The notes beneath the pieces are model-generated. The model was not told where the DNA came from. It saw only the letters and a list, made by a program, of their open reading frames with translations, and searched no databases. Shown here piece by piece: positions 49,334 to 58,431 of a stretch of 64,000 bases of DNA (its first letter is position 1; each line of letters opens with the position of its first letter). This DNA comes from Lacipirellula limnantheis (lineage in GTDB: Bacteria; Planctomycetota; Planctomycetia; Pirellulales; Lacipirellulaceae), in contig NZ_CP036339.1 in NCBI RefSeq assembly GCF_007746075.1, positions 5,919,786 to 5,983,785 of the forward strand. Reading direction: 5' to 3'. The translations under genes and the position numbers were made by a program.

Positions 49334-50098
49334 ATCGGCAATAGCATTTCGCTGGAAGGCAAAGTCGCGCTGGTGACTGGCGGCGGACGAGGCATCGGCA
49401 AGGCAATCGCTCGCCGCTTCGCCGAGGCCTCAGCCAACGTCGTGATTGCGAGCCGCAAGCTGGAGGTTCTCGAAGCCGCCGCGCAGGAGTTGTCCGATCT
49501 GCCAGGCCAAGTCTTGCCGCTCGCCTGCCACGTCGGCAAACCCGATCAGCTCGAAGATGTCGTGCGCGAAACGGAAGCAAGATTCGGCCCCATCGATGTG
49601 CTCGTCAACAATAGCGCCACGAACATCGGACAAGGTCCCGCGCTCCAGGCGACAGGCGAGATGCTCGACAAGATGGTCGACGTGAACGTCAAATCGTGCC
49701 TGCGACTAGTGAATCTCATCGTCCCCAAGATGATCGAGCGAAACGCCGCCGGCTCGATCATCAACATTGCGTCGATCGCCGGGCTTGAGCCGCAACCGGG
49801 CGGGCTATTGTATAGCTTCACGAAGGCAGGGCTCTTGATGATGACGCGAAGTTGGGCGCGCGAGTTTGGCCCGCACGGCATTCGCGTGAACGCGATTGCT
49901 CCGGGCCTGATCAAAACCGATCTCAGTCGCTACTTCTGGGAAGACGAAAAGTTTATGGAGCACCTGCGAGAAACGCAGCCGATTCAACGCATCGGACTGC
50001 CTGAAGAGATCAGTTTTGCGGCGCTTTATTTGGCGTCCGATCAATCGTCGTATGTCACCGGGCAGACGTTTGTCATTGACGGCGGCAGCACTTGCTAG
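49334..50098 (+). CDS. SDR family oxidoreductase, apparent ATC start
   Basis: A 254-aa SDR: LEGKVALVTGGGRGIGKAIA, VLVNNSATNIGQGP, catalytic YSFTKAGLLMM, and the C-terminal SSYVTGQTFVIDGGSTC typical of FabG-like members. The first beta-strand requires translation from before 49352, but no ATG, GTG or TTG is in frame back to the stop at 49274. GGAGGTG lies 6-7 bases before an ATC at 49334, so this ATC (or the ATT at 49346) seems to be the start. The alternative is a sequencing error in the third base. It is last in the acyl-CoA cluster. Confidence 0.9.
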   Translation: MGNSISLEGKVALVTGGGRGIGKAIARRFAEASANVVIASRKLEVLEAAAQELSDLPGQVLPLACHVGKPDQLEDVVRETEARFGPIDVLVNNSATNIGQGPALQATGEMLDKMVDVNVKSCLRLVNLIVPKMIERNAAGSIINIASIAGLEPQPGGLLYSFTKAGLLMMTRSWAREFGPHGIRVNAIAPGLIKTDLSRYFWEDEKFMEHLRETQPIQRIGLPEEISFAALYLASDQSSYVTGQTFVIDGGSTC

Positions 50099-51192
50099 AA
50101 GACGTGGTCGCGATCGGCCGGCTGTTTTTCATACTCAAGCCGCTCCAAAAAACAGACGGCGTCATTCGCCCGCAGCCGCAAGCATCCAGTTCAGCGCCTG
50201 GTTCCGTGGAATCGCCGCATCCGAATCGAGCAGACCGATAGCGTGCTTGACCTGAGCAAAACAGCCCGAAAAGCAGTAGCCAAAGATTGTCGCAAACTGG
50301 TCTTCGACTGACAAAGAACCAGTCAACGGCGCCGGCGTCTTCACAATTAAGGCATGGCGTGCCAAATCGTGTTGGAGATGACCGCTCAGTAGGATAAAAT
50401 TCATCCGAACCAACATTGTCCCCCGGCGAGCTTAGGAGACTCGCCGGGGGGCCTCCATTCAGAATCCGTTCGGACGCCAGCCCGGAGATTTTTTCTCTGG
50501 ACAGTTCCAAGTAGCGGGGCCGTGAAGCGAAAAGCCCCCCTGAAGAATCGTTAAGACGCTACTACGCGGAAAGTCATTCGTTCGCCGGCGTTGTGTCAAA
50601 AGCCGATTTCCTGATCGACGTTGATACGATCGCAAACCACTTGGCATGGCATCGGATACCAATTCCCCGGCCAGCCTACTAATGGCCGCCTAGATCGGGA
50701 CGTCATTGCTGGCGAACTCCGCGGTAGCGAGGTGAATAGCGGCTTAGATTCTCGCCGCCGCCTGAGAGTCCTGAGCTATCGCAGGCCTCAGCTGCACCAG
50801 CTAAGGCCTGACTGAATCAACGGTCGGCCAAGCGCTAGGAGGACGTCAAGCCAGCCCTGCTTTTCACCGGCTAGAGTCCCAGCACTCGCTGCCAATCCTA
50901 TTGGCCATAGAATGGCAGCTTCTGGCATGGCGTTGACGGTGATCGAGAAGACGCCGCCAGTCAAAGCCCGCCTCGTGCTCAAAACCGGCCGGCGCACATA
51001 CAAAACTCAGCGATTCAGGAGCCACAAAGTCGCCACCGGCGGTGAATAGGTTGAATATGCTGCCAACTTTTGGCAGGAAATTGTTGACGAAGGAAACATC
51101 TGCGGTACCTCATCAAGAAGCTCACCGCACTCTAGAGGACGCACAAAACAGAAGAGATGATTGGCCGCCTCGAGTTCCGCTGAGCTTACGGA
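50099..51192. other. Gene-poor stretch with a 177-bp duplicate fragment
   Basis: Holds a partial copy (50165-50341) of the HEAGH-motif gene at 51193-51783. At 50420-50450 is a long hairpin (CCCCCGGCGAG/CTCGCCGGGGGG). The rest shows no convincing gene. Confidence 0.6.
50165..50341 (-). pseudogene. Truncated duplicate of the HEAGH-motif protein gene
   Basis: This 177-base segment matches 51478-51654 with only about five differences. It encodes the central block (KTPAPLTGSLSVEDQFATIF, FGYCFSGCFAQVKHAIGLLD) and lacks both the HEAGH start and the C-terminus. It is a recent partial duplication and cannot be a working gene alone. Confidence 0.85.
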
Positions 51193-51783
51193 TCACCACT
51201 GCGGAATCTCATCGGCTTCAAGGCGGGCGCGTTGCTGGCGTATCGAGCTGGCGAGCTTGATGGCGAGACGCTCAATCTTGCTCCATGCCCGGTCATCCTC
51301 CATCAACGAGACCGCCATCGTAACGGCCCGGTGGAGGTACTCCCCATATGACTCAAAATCCGGCAGGTAGAACTGGGCGACATTCGCACTGTATTTGAAC
51401 GCGTCGGCATCGGCTTCATCAAACCACCACGCCGGAGCCATAAGGCTTTGGCCGTTAGGCAACGATAACCGCAGGGGTTCGCCCGCAGCCGCAAGCATCC
51501 AGTTCAGCACCTGGTTCCATGGAATCGCCGCATCTGAATCGAGCAGACCGATAGCGTGCTTGACCTGAGCAAAACAGCCCGAAAAGCAATAGCCAAAGAT
51601 TGTCGCAAACTGGTCTTCGACTGACAAAGAACCAGTCAACGGCGCCGGCGTCTTGCCTACCCAACGAGACAGTGATGGGTTGAACTCCATTTCGATGCAT
51701 GTGGGAGTCTCAATCTCATTTGATGCAAAGACAAAATGCCCCGCTTCATGGTAAGCCGCACTGAGAATTTCCGCGTTGGACAT
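51193..51783 (-). CDS. Protein with HEAGH zinc-protease-like motif
   Basis: This 196-aa protein starts MSNAEILSAAYHEAGHFVFA. The HEAGH motif (residues 12-16) is as in M41/FtsH-type peptidases, where it binds zinc. There is no AAA domain or membrane helix. The central block LTGSLSVEDQFATIFGYCFS and the C-terminal helix (AWSKIERLAIKLASSIRQQR) are of unknown fold; members of the M41-like group have a similar helical layout. No ribosome site is evident. It may be a stand-alone small zinc protease or an inactive relative. Confidence 0.7.
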   Translation of the reverse strand: MSNAEILSAAYHEAGHFVFASNEIETPTCIEMEFNPSLSRWVGKTPAPLTGSLSVEDQFATIFGYCFSGCFAQVKHAIGLLDSDAAIPWNQVLNWMLAAAGEPLRLSLPNGQSLMAPAWWFDEADADAFKYSANVAQFYLPDFESYGEYLHRAVTMAVSLMEDDRAWSKIERLAIKLASSIRQQRARLEADEIPQW

Positions 51784-52740
51784 AGACTGACTGCCCGCAT
51801 TGGCGATGCTTTCGTTGATTGATACCTAGTGAGCGTACCAAATGCCGAGCGAATTGTGTGCACGAGGTACGCCGCGACCAGGATGGGTTGGCATTGGTCT
51901 CATTCCAGTCGCTGAGGGTTCACAGGGCTTCGTCTGCTGAGATGGCTGCATCAGGAAGCTTGCACGCCGCCCGCAAGGTTGAGTTAGCTGCCGGATATCA
52001 TGTCCGGCGCCGATCGTCTGACCACGCCTGAAAATCCCGCCAGACTGCGGCCCGAGCTGCGGCGCCGAAGGAGCGTGGACTCGCTCCGCGAGCCGTCGCG
52101 GTTGGCGTCCCACAGCCCATCGGATGGATGCACCGGCGATTGCCGAAACGGAGCCGCCGACCTCAAGCGATTGCGCCTGGGTTGGCCGCCCCGACCAGGG
52201 CCAAGCTGTCGCCCTGACCGGCTACTGAAGCCCTTGCCAGGACGCTGGGAGGGCGAGCGATTGTCACTCATAACGGAGTGGTCTTTATCCGAGCGGAGTA
52301 ATGACAAGAGACGGGATAGCGGCCAGCTGATGGCAGTGCAATATTGCTGGCGTCCATACCGTCTTCCCCTGGAGAACTTGTGAATCAATACAACAATTCG
52401 CGCCAGATCCAAGTCGCCGGCCGCAGCATCCGCTGCGACTCCGTAAGCGACCGCGCACTTCTCTCTGATGCCAAATCGATCGCGGAAGATCCCAGCACAG
52501 CCAATGGCATCTAGCTTGACCGACTCGACGCCGTTCGCGACGCTTGCCAGCTTTACTCGGTTGGCAAGGCTCAGCGAATAGTCAAAATGGCGATTGACCG
52601 CCAGCAGCGGCAGCAGCCACGCTAACGCGTTTGCATGATTTGCGACCGGCAGGTCATGGCCGAGCTCGACTTCGCACCAGGCTACGCATCGGCAATGCGT
52701 CGGTCGTTCACTTCTTTGTTCACCTTGTTCTGGAGCGGGC
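51784..52740. other. No convincing gene
   Basis: Frames in both directions exist here but none has family resemblance, a ribosome site and neighbour support together. Possibly decayed sequence. Confidence 0.5.
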
Positions 52741-52965
52741 ATGTCAGAACTCATGCGGGCCATGATCGGTTGCATCACCGTCACAACGGTGGTGATGGGT
52801 ACGCTCACGTTCCTAATGAGGTCGTACCTGCTTCGGCGGCTCAAGAGATCGCTCCGCGATGAGCTCGCCGTTCAGATAGATCAATTGCGGAACGAGCTGC
52901 GCGCCGAATTTCGGCAATTGCTTGCCGACTCGTCCGGTACTGCACCGCCCGGCGCATCGGGTTGA
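52741..52965 (+). CDS. Possible small membrane protein with coiled coil
   Basis: A 74-aa frame: one membrane helix (MIGCITVTTVVMGTLTFLM) followed by a basic-acidic amphipathic segment (LLRRLKRSLRDELAVQIDQL then RNELRAEFRQL) like a coiled coil. GGAG lies 5 bases before the ATG. No family is recognised. The layout is that of a membrane-tethered coiled-coil protein. Confidence 0.5.
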   Translation: MSELMRAMIGCITVTTVVMGTLTFLMRSYLLRRLKRSLRDELAVQIDQLRNELRAEFRQLLADSSGTAPPGASG

Positions 52966-53509
52966 GACCGACGTAACCGCAAATCTGTAGTCCGTTGAGC
53001 TTTGAGGCTTGGCGTTCGTGCCCTACATCGACTGCATGCGAATTCAGCGACCCGAGGTCGCCATTGGCGGCATAAGACATCACGCCTCGTCGCGCCGACG
53101 GAATTGAAGCTCAGATTGGCAGTCGCAAGGTGACTTTTCGCTCACCGCAAGGAAATCTCATGCTGCTGCAAGCGCAGGCAATCAGCGAAGACGCCGCTGC
53201 CGCCAATAGCCTTACCGTCCGCCGCCTCATGCTGATCTAAGATGACTACTGACGTCACAAGCTTGGTCGGCGTCAAAGAAGTCGATCGACCATCTGAACT
53301 CTTCAAGGCCTCGCTGACGCGATTCCCCGAATCGTCACCTGATGGTGATACGCGCCCCTCGCCGTCAGGCACGGCAAATTCTATTGTAGTCGAGAAATCC
53401 CACGGCGAGGTTCTGCTCCCAGGCTACAGAGCCAGACATAAGCTGAAGTCCGTTCCAGTTCCGGACAACGACAAGCAGACGCTCATCTGAGTGCCAGCGC
53501 CGACAGTTA
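52966..53509. other. No convincing gene
   Basis: Only short unsupported frames; no repeats of the families described here. Confidence 0.45.
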
Positions 53510-54523
53510 TCACGAGATAGTCGCTCGCTCACCAATTCCATCGAGCAAGCCATTGGCCGCAGCGAGGCCGCTTAAGAAAGCCCCCTCAATTCGTGGACCG
53601 CCACACCAATCGCCGCACGCCGCGAGGCCAATCGCCGAATCGAGTAAACATCGCTGCGGCAAAGGCTCAATCGGCCTCGCGTATCGCCACCGGTGCGCCG
53701 CCACGAACTCAGGCAACTGCGTGGGTTGCGCCACCGTGCGCCAGAACTCATCGACTAGCGTCCGCGTCACGTCGTCGGCTGATTGATCAAGATGAACGAG
53801 AGACCAGTCTTCGGTTGTGTGGAGCGTCCAGCAATTTCCGGTCTGTCGCTGCGGTTTACTGTCGTTGCGGGCGATCCACGCCAGCGGTGATTCGTGGACG
53901 AACGCTGCATCAAATGCAACCTGCAGCATCTCTTTCAATTGTAGGATCACTGCCCAGCAAGGGGACATGCGGACGCGCGAAAGTGCCAGGGCCATCATGG
54001 TCGAATGACCGCCTACGAGCGCCAACGTTTGCAACGGCGGAGCCGTCACGATCAGCGCGTCGAAGGGACCATACATCGCTCCTTCGGCGTCTTCGACATG
54101 CCAGCGATCGTCATTACGACGGATCGCTTGCACCGCGCATTCGGTCCGCACGTCCAAGCCGATGCTCAGCGACTTGGCAATGGCGGACATTCCCGGAACG
54201 CCGACAAACCGAATATTCTGCTCCAAGAGTTCGGCCGTGACTCCTCGAGCCAAACAAACGATCCTCCCCGACCAGCATGCGGCGGCGCCGGCCGCGCACC
54301 ACTCCTCGACTTTGGCCGCGAATCTCGCGTCACGAACCGTAAAATACTGGGCCCCGTGGTCAACTCCCGCAGTTGAGTTAATTCGACGAGTCGCACACCG
54401 TCCGCCGACTCCGCGGGATTTTTCGAAGACGCTGACAGGCACGCCGGCACTACGCAAAGCCTGAGCGCATGCGAGCCCCGCGATCCCAGCGCCGATGACT
54501 CCCGCCGACTCCATCCGATGCAT
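53510..54523 (-). CDS. Renalase-like FAD-dependent oxidoreductase
   Basis: This 337-aa flavoprotein opens with AGVIGAGIAGLACAQALRSA (dinucleotide-binding), then FEKSRGVGGRCATRR and VDHGAQYFTVRD, all typical of the renalase-type amine-oxidase-like family. The C-terminal FAD motif (LAACGDWCGGPRIEGAFLSG) is present. Bacterial renalases oxidise dihydro-NAD(P) isomers. It is transcribed alone and divergently from the glutathione peroxidase gene. Starts at 54523 or 54514 are both possible. Confidence 0.9.
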   Translation of the reverse strand: MHRMESAGVIGAGIAGLACAQALRSAGVPVSVFEKSRGVGGRCATRRINSTAGVDHGAQYFTVRDARFAAKVEEWCAAGAAACWSGRIVCLARGVTAELLEQNIRFVGVPGMSAIAKSLSIGLDVRTECAVQAIRRNDDRWHVEDAEGAMYGPFDALIVTAPPLQTLALVGGHSTMMALALSRVRMSPCWAVILQLKEMLQVAFDAAFVHESPLAWIARNDSKPQRQTGNCWTLHTTEDWSLVHLDQSADDVTRTLVDEFWRTVAQPTQLPEFVAAHRWRYARPIEPLPQRCLLDSAIGLAACGDWCGGPRIEGAFLSGLAAANGLLDGIGERATIS

Positions 54524-54690
54524 GGCCGATTCCGGGGTTGACGAGCGGCCGCAGAGGGCTCGATTAGAACGATCACCGACATGGTTTCGGCCGCCGTCGA
54601 TGCAATCGACGCATCCAAATCGTGCCGAGCGACGAATAATTCACGAAGCAGGGCGATATTCTACGCTAGCGCTGATGTCGGTACAAAACA

Positions 54691-55311
54691 ATGACGGGGC
54701 AATTTGCCGTGAGCATCCCACTGAAGCTGCTATTTGTGGCGTTGATCCTTGCCCCTGTCCCAGGGTGCGCTGCCCCTGTGAAGGGCGTTCCACAGGAGGA
54801 GACCGTGCTCAGATCAGTCATGAAATCGTTGGACGGCGAGGAGATTGACCTCAAGCAATATGACGGCAAAGTACTTCTGATCGTGAATGTCGCAAGTCAC
54901 TGCGGGTACACTGGCCAGTACGAGCAACTCCAACAGCTCCATGAAAAGTACGCTGAGCAAGGGCTTGCCATTCTCGGCTTTCCCTGCAATCAGTTCTTAG
55001 GGCAGGAGCCTGGAACAGCGCCGGAGATCAAGGAGTTTTGCCGTGCCAACTACGGCGTGACGTTCGACATGTTCGACAAAGTCGAGGTGAATGGCGAGGG
55101 CGCCTGCGAACTTTATAAGCAGCTGACATCGCTAGACGCCAAGCCCAAGGGGGCTGGCGAGATCGGCTGGAACTTCGAAAAGTTCGTCGTTGATCGCAGA
55201 GGATTTGTGGTCGGTCGGTTCGGGTCCGGCGCCAAACCCGACGCTCCGGAAATTATCAAGCTCATCGAGCAAGAGTTGGCAAGAAATCCAGCGTCGAATC
55301 CCAAACCGTAG
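54691..55311 (+). CDS. Glutathione peroxidase-family lipoprotein
   Basis: A 206-aa thioredoxin-fold peroxidase. Residues 1-26 form a lipoprotein signal ending at Cys26 (LAPVPGC), so the enzyme is membrane tethered outside the cytoplasm. The peroxidatic Cys71 lies in VNVASHCGYT; GFPCNQFLGQE and WNFEKFVVD supply the other conserved residues. It is the Cys type, probably thioredoxin dependent. The renalase-like gene lies divergent, so both could belong to redox defence. Confidence 0.93.
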   Translation: MTGQFAVSIPLKLLFVALILAPVPGCAAPVKGVPQEETVLRSVMKSLDGEEIDLKQYDGKVLLIVNVASHCGYTGQYEQLQQLHEKYAEQGLAILGFPCNQFLGQEPGTAPEIKEFCRANYGVTFDMFDKVEVNGEGACELYKQLTSLDAKPKGAGEIGWNFEKFVVDRRGFVVGRFGSGAKPDAPEIIKLIEQELARNPASNPKP

Positions 55312-55696
55312 CGTCTTCAAGGCAGTGCGCCGCCCGCTTCATGAGTGAACTTATCGTGAGTCCACTTGTTTCAGAACGCATGGAATGCATGGAAGTGGGC
55401 GGCGGCAATCGGGCCGTCGATCGAAAGTTCGAGTCCCCGAGCTCGAACCTTTTGAGTTCACAGCCGGCGGTACGATCAGGCGTTAGGCGCTGGGCGTACG
55501 CTAATTCTTAATCTGCGGCGAATCATATATGCAGTCTGGTTGCAGGATGGGATGCCGGCTGTTCTGCAACCGGTTGAGGAAGACGGCTCGAGGACGGCGT
55601 CTAGTTGTGGCCTTCAGATTGCGGGAGGAGATTTATTAGGGGTCAGGAATATCGAGAATGGCCAAGCAACGTGGCGCCCCCCGAACAATTAAAACG
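55312..55696. other. Intergenic, one short hairpin
   Basis: A 7-bp hairpin (GTTCGAG/CTCGAAC at 55427-55448) followed by CTTTT may terminate transcription. No gene is seen. Confidence 0.45.
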
Positions 55697-56452
55697 ATGA
55701 GCAACGCCGCGCAGACTCTCGCATCGCCAACGCGCACATGGGCCGCGCCGCGCAGGCCTTGGTCCCTGCGAATGACCTGGGAGGACTTGCTATTCGCTCA
55801 TTGGCCCATCGCGCCCGAATTGTTGCGCGGCCAGTTGCCCGCGGGGCTCGAGCTAGACGTATTGAACGGCCAAGCCTGGCTAGGTGTTGTTCCGTTTCGC
55901 ATGTCGGGCGTCCGGCCCCGCTGGATGCCGCCAGTTCCGGGCTTGTCGACGTTTCCCGAGCTCAACCTCCGCACCTACGTGACGGCGGGGAGCAAGCAAG
56001 GCGTCTGGTTTTTTACGCTCGATGCCTCGTGCCGCGTGGCAGTTCGCATCGCCCGACGTGCTTTTCACTTGCCTTACTGCGATGCACGCATCCAGGTGAC
56101 CCGCGCGGCCGATGGCTGGATCGAGTATCAAAGTCGCCGCACCGACCGACTGTATCAACCAGCGGAATTTTCGGTGCGTTACCGATCTCTCGGCCCAAGC
56201 GACGCGATTGCCAAGGATCCTCTGGCAAGCTGGCTGACGGCGCGTTACTGCCTGTACGCCGCTGATGCACGCGGTGGACTGTGGCGAGGGGAGATAAATC
56301 ACGCTCCCTGGCCGCTTGAGTCGGCGGAAGCTGCCTTCGAAACCAACACTCTGGCGACTGCCGCGGGCATCGAATTGCCGGCCGCCGAACCCGTATTGCA
56401 TTTCAGTCGTCGGCTTGACGTCGTGGCTTGGACGCTCGACCGAGTCCAATAA
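55697..56452 (+). CDS. DUF2071 (YqjF-like) protein
   Basis: About 251 aa. The DUF2071 features are WSLRMTWEDLLFAHWPIAPE, LDVLNGQAWLGVVPFRMSG, VPGLSTFPELNLRTYVTAG and the C-terminal HFSRRLDVVAWTLDRV. The family folds like acetoacetate decarboxylase and has no proven reaction. Starts at 55658 (13 residues longer) and 55697 both lack a good ribosome site. It appears monocistronic. Confidence 0.88.
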   Translation: MSNAAQTLASPTRTWAAPRRPWSLRMTWEDLLFAHWPIAPELLRGQLPAGLELDVLNGQAWLGVVPFRMSGVRPRWMPPVPGLSTFPELNLRTYVTAGSKQGVWFFTLDASCRVAVRIARRAFHLPYCDARIQVTRAADGWIEYQSRRTDRLYQPAEFSVRYRSLGPSDAIAKDPLASWLTARYCLYAADARGGLWRGEINHAPWPLESAEAAFETNTLATAAGIELPAAEPVLHFSRRLDVVAWTLDRVQ

Positions 56453-56718
56453 TTGCGACTCTGCATGTAAATCGCAGGAATCGCTTAAGGATGGCGGCGA
56501 TTGCACGCTGCACGACGTCGAATCTTTCAGAATTGAATCTGTCGAAGGTATTTTCCAGCACTTTCTGATAGCCGACCGAAGATTGCAGCAGTCGGAAGCT
56601 GCGTTAGAATTGGGGCTCGTTTTTCGTGAAGTCGTCTGCGAGAGCCAGCCAACTGGTGCGTGGATGAGCCCCCGGCGGGAACTGGTGTCTGGAGTTTTTG
56701 CCTACAGAGACGCTATTC

Positions 56719-56985
56719 ATGATGATTCGCCGTCTAGTATCCCTGATCGCAATGGCTTTGTTCGTTTCGGTCGCGTCAAGCGCCCAAGCCCAATGGGCCA
56801 CGCAATGGCACGCTCCGGTCGTGGTAGCGCCACAGCCCGTCTTCGTCACCCCGCGCCCGGTAGTTTATGTCCACCGGTCTCCGATGGTCGTTTATCATCC
56901 AAGACGCGTATACACCCGTCATCGACCAATTCTCGGAGGAACCGTGGTGCACACGCGTCCGGGGCACCAACGCGTTGTCTGGTGA
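56719..56985 (+). CDS. Small secreted His/Pro/Val-rich protein
   Basis: An 88-aa protein with a signal peptide (MMIRRLVSLIAMALFVSVAS SAQA). The mature part is rich in Pro, Val, His and Arg (APVVVAPQPVFVTPRPVVYV). Planctomycetes often encode such short exported proteins of unknown role, perhaps cell-surface structural or metal-binding peptides. No domain is recognised. Confidence 0.65.
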   Translation: MMIRRLVSLIAMALFVSVASSAQAQWATQWHAPVVVAPQPVFVTPRPVVYVHRSPMVVYHPRRVYTRHRPILGGTVVHTRPGHQRVVW

Positions 56986-57033
56986 CGGGCATGCCGTATC
57001 AACATCACTTACTGAGGGGGCATACGACTTATA

Positions 57034-57273
57034 GTGGACAGGCTGACGATCTTCGGGCTGCTTGCCCTCACCGCTGGAATGCTGTGCTATGCGTTGGAGG
57101 ATCGCAGTACATGGTTCACACTCGCCTTCGCCATCGCTTGTATTTGCGGCTCATTTTACGGATTTATGCAAGGTGCTTGGCCTTTTGGGATCGTCGAGGC
57201 CATCTGGGCGCTGATCGCACTCATGCGTTTCTTTAAAATTCGCAACTCACGCATGAACTCTTCTTCGAACTGA
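57034..57273 (+). CDS. Small integral membrane protein
   Basis: A 79-aa frame from a GTG at 57034 with three hydrophobic segments (LTIFGLLALTAGMLCYAL, WFTLAFAIACICGSFYG, GIVEAIWALIALMRFF). The third ends with a basic KIRNSR. TGAGGGGG lies about 15 bases upstream, slightly far. It resembles unnamed small membrane proteins near transport or stress genes. Confidence 0.65.
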   Translation: MDRLTIFGLLALTAGMLCYALEDRSTWFTLAFAIACICGSFYGFMQGAWPFGIVEAIWALIALMRFFKIRNSRMNSSSN

Positions 57274-57882
57274 CCTAGCCCCGTCAAAACAGCCCGCTCC
57301 GGTAACGAGAATCCAAGCTTGGGGCGCCGTTTGTAGGAGAGCATTTGGTTGGCACGCTGAACGAAGTTCTAGCCGGAAGAGGTCATCGCGGAACGACTTG
57401 AGGCCGAGGTCGAACTCGCTCGCGGAAAGACCGACGCTCGGCGCGCGAATTTCTGCAAGCAAGTGACCGAGCCAACGCAAAGCCGGCTCTTCGTGCAGCG
57501 GAGCATGGGCGTCAGGAATCTAGAACCGACCTCTGTCTACGACCAACAACGGTTTGCTGACTTGGTCAGCTGTTGCCAAGTCGCTCCGACTAGCAAATCG
57601 TGGCCGACCTGTTTCGTGCGTTTCGCAATGATTCAACCTGCCGGCCGCTGGTCCATGATGAAGCGGCGCTGGCGGCGCCGATGCCTCCTCTCACGGAATC
57701 CTTCCGCCAAACCTATGCTCGGGTCGTGGCAACTTCGTAACTTTAGGAATGTCATAACATCAACGGGCCCATTCGGTGCAGTTTGCGGCTTAATGCGTCG
57801 TTCTTTCGGTTGCCGCCTCTATCGGCTAATCTGCTGCTGAGACCACATGGCGACTTATCCGCCACTTGAAAGGAATTGAATC
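57274..57882. other. Gene-poor stretch, possible decayed frames
   Basis: On the minus strand a protein-like fragment reads RWLGHLLAEIRAPSVGLSAS; on the plus strand near 57600-57740 another reads VADLFRAFRNDSTCRPLVHD. Neither is a full gene. I see no repeat. Confidence 0.4.
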
Positions 57883-58401
57883 ATGTCCCCCTTACCCAAC
57901 GATACGGCTGGCGAATTTGAATTCAACGATTCCCAGAACCAACTGATCGGAAGTCTCGCCAGAAAGATGGCATTGGTTGGTTTTGTGATGAGTTTTTTTG
58001 GATTGCTGCAACTGATCAACGGTGTCGCTTCACTGTTTTTGGCCCGTGATCCACAGCGTGTGATTGCCGCGGCGCAGAAGGCTGGCGTTTCAGAGGAACA
58101 GCTTGGCGCGTTGAAGGAAGCCGTTTCCGGCGGCTTCTGGTCCTCTCCGGTCACCGTTTCAGCCATTTCACTGGCGCTGGCCGGACTGCTTTTATTTTTG
58201 GTCGGCCTGTGGACTCGACAGGCCGGCGTCGGATTCGCAGGAATTGTGATGACCAAGGGGAAGGATATCTCACGGCTGATGGAGGCGCTCGGAGCGTTAC
58301 ATCAGAAGTATGGATTGATCTATTCCGTCCTCTGGGCGGCGGCGATTGTCAGCTTGGCGTCACTCGTGCTCGGCCTTTGGCATTCATGGCGCGGCGCTTG
58401 A
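57883..58401 (+). CDS. Three-helix membrane protein of unknown function
   Basis: A 172-aa protein with hydrophobic segments ALVGFVMSFFGLLQLINGVA, AISLALAGLLLFLVGLW and LIYSVLWAAAIVSLASLVLG. Between the first two lies a polar region (DPQRVIAAAQKAGVSEEQLG). AAGGA sits 9 bases before the ATG. No family is recognised. It precedes the degraded transposase. Confidence 0.78.
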   Translation: MSPLPNDTAGEFEFNDSQNQLIGSLARKMALVGFVMSFFGLLQLINGVASLFLARDPQRVIAAAQKAGVSEEQLGALKEAVSGGFWSSPVTVSAISLALAGLLLFLVGLWTRQAGVGFAGIVMTKGKDISRLMEALGALHQKYGLIYSVLWAAAIVSLASLVLGLWHSWRGA

Positions 58402-58431
58402 CCGATCGACCGACAACCGTTGGGCTGCGTC

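Noticed and set aside
52000..52383. 127-codon plus-strand frame
   Set aside because: Arg/Pro-rich without family, ribosome site or hydrophobic pattern; overlapping minus-strand frame is equally open. Likely chance in GC-rich DNA.
53242..53490. 82-codon plus-strand frame
   Set aside because: No ribosome site, no recognisable domain, and both strands are open.
55427..55448. GTTCGAGTCC as the T-arm of another tRNA
   Set aside because: It is only a 7-bp hairpin; no acceptor, D- or anticodon arms can be found around it.
56316..57236. 306-codon plus-strand open frame
   Set aside because: It overlaps the end of the DUF2071 gene and runs out of frame through two small genes that have signal or membrane segments; no family resemblance.
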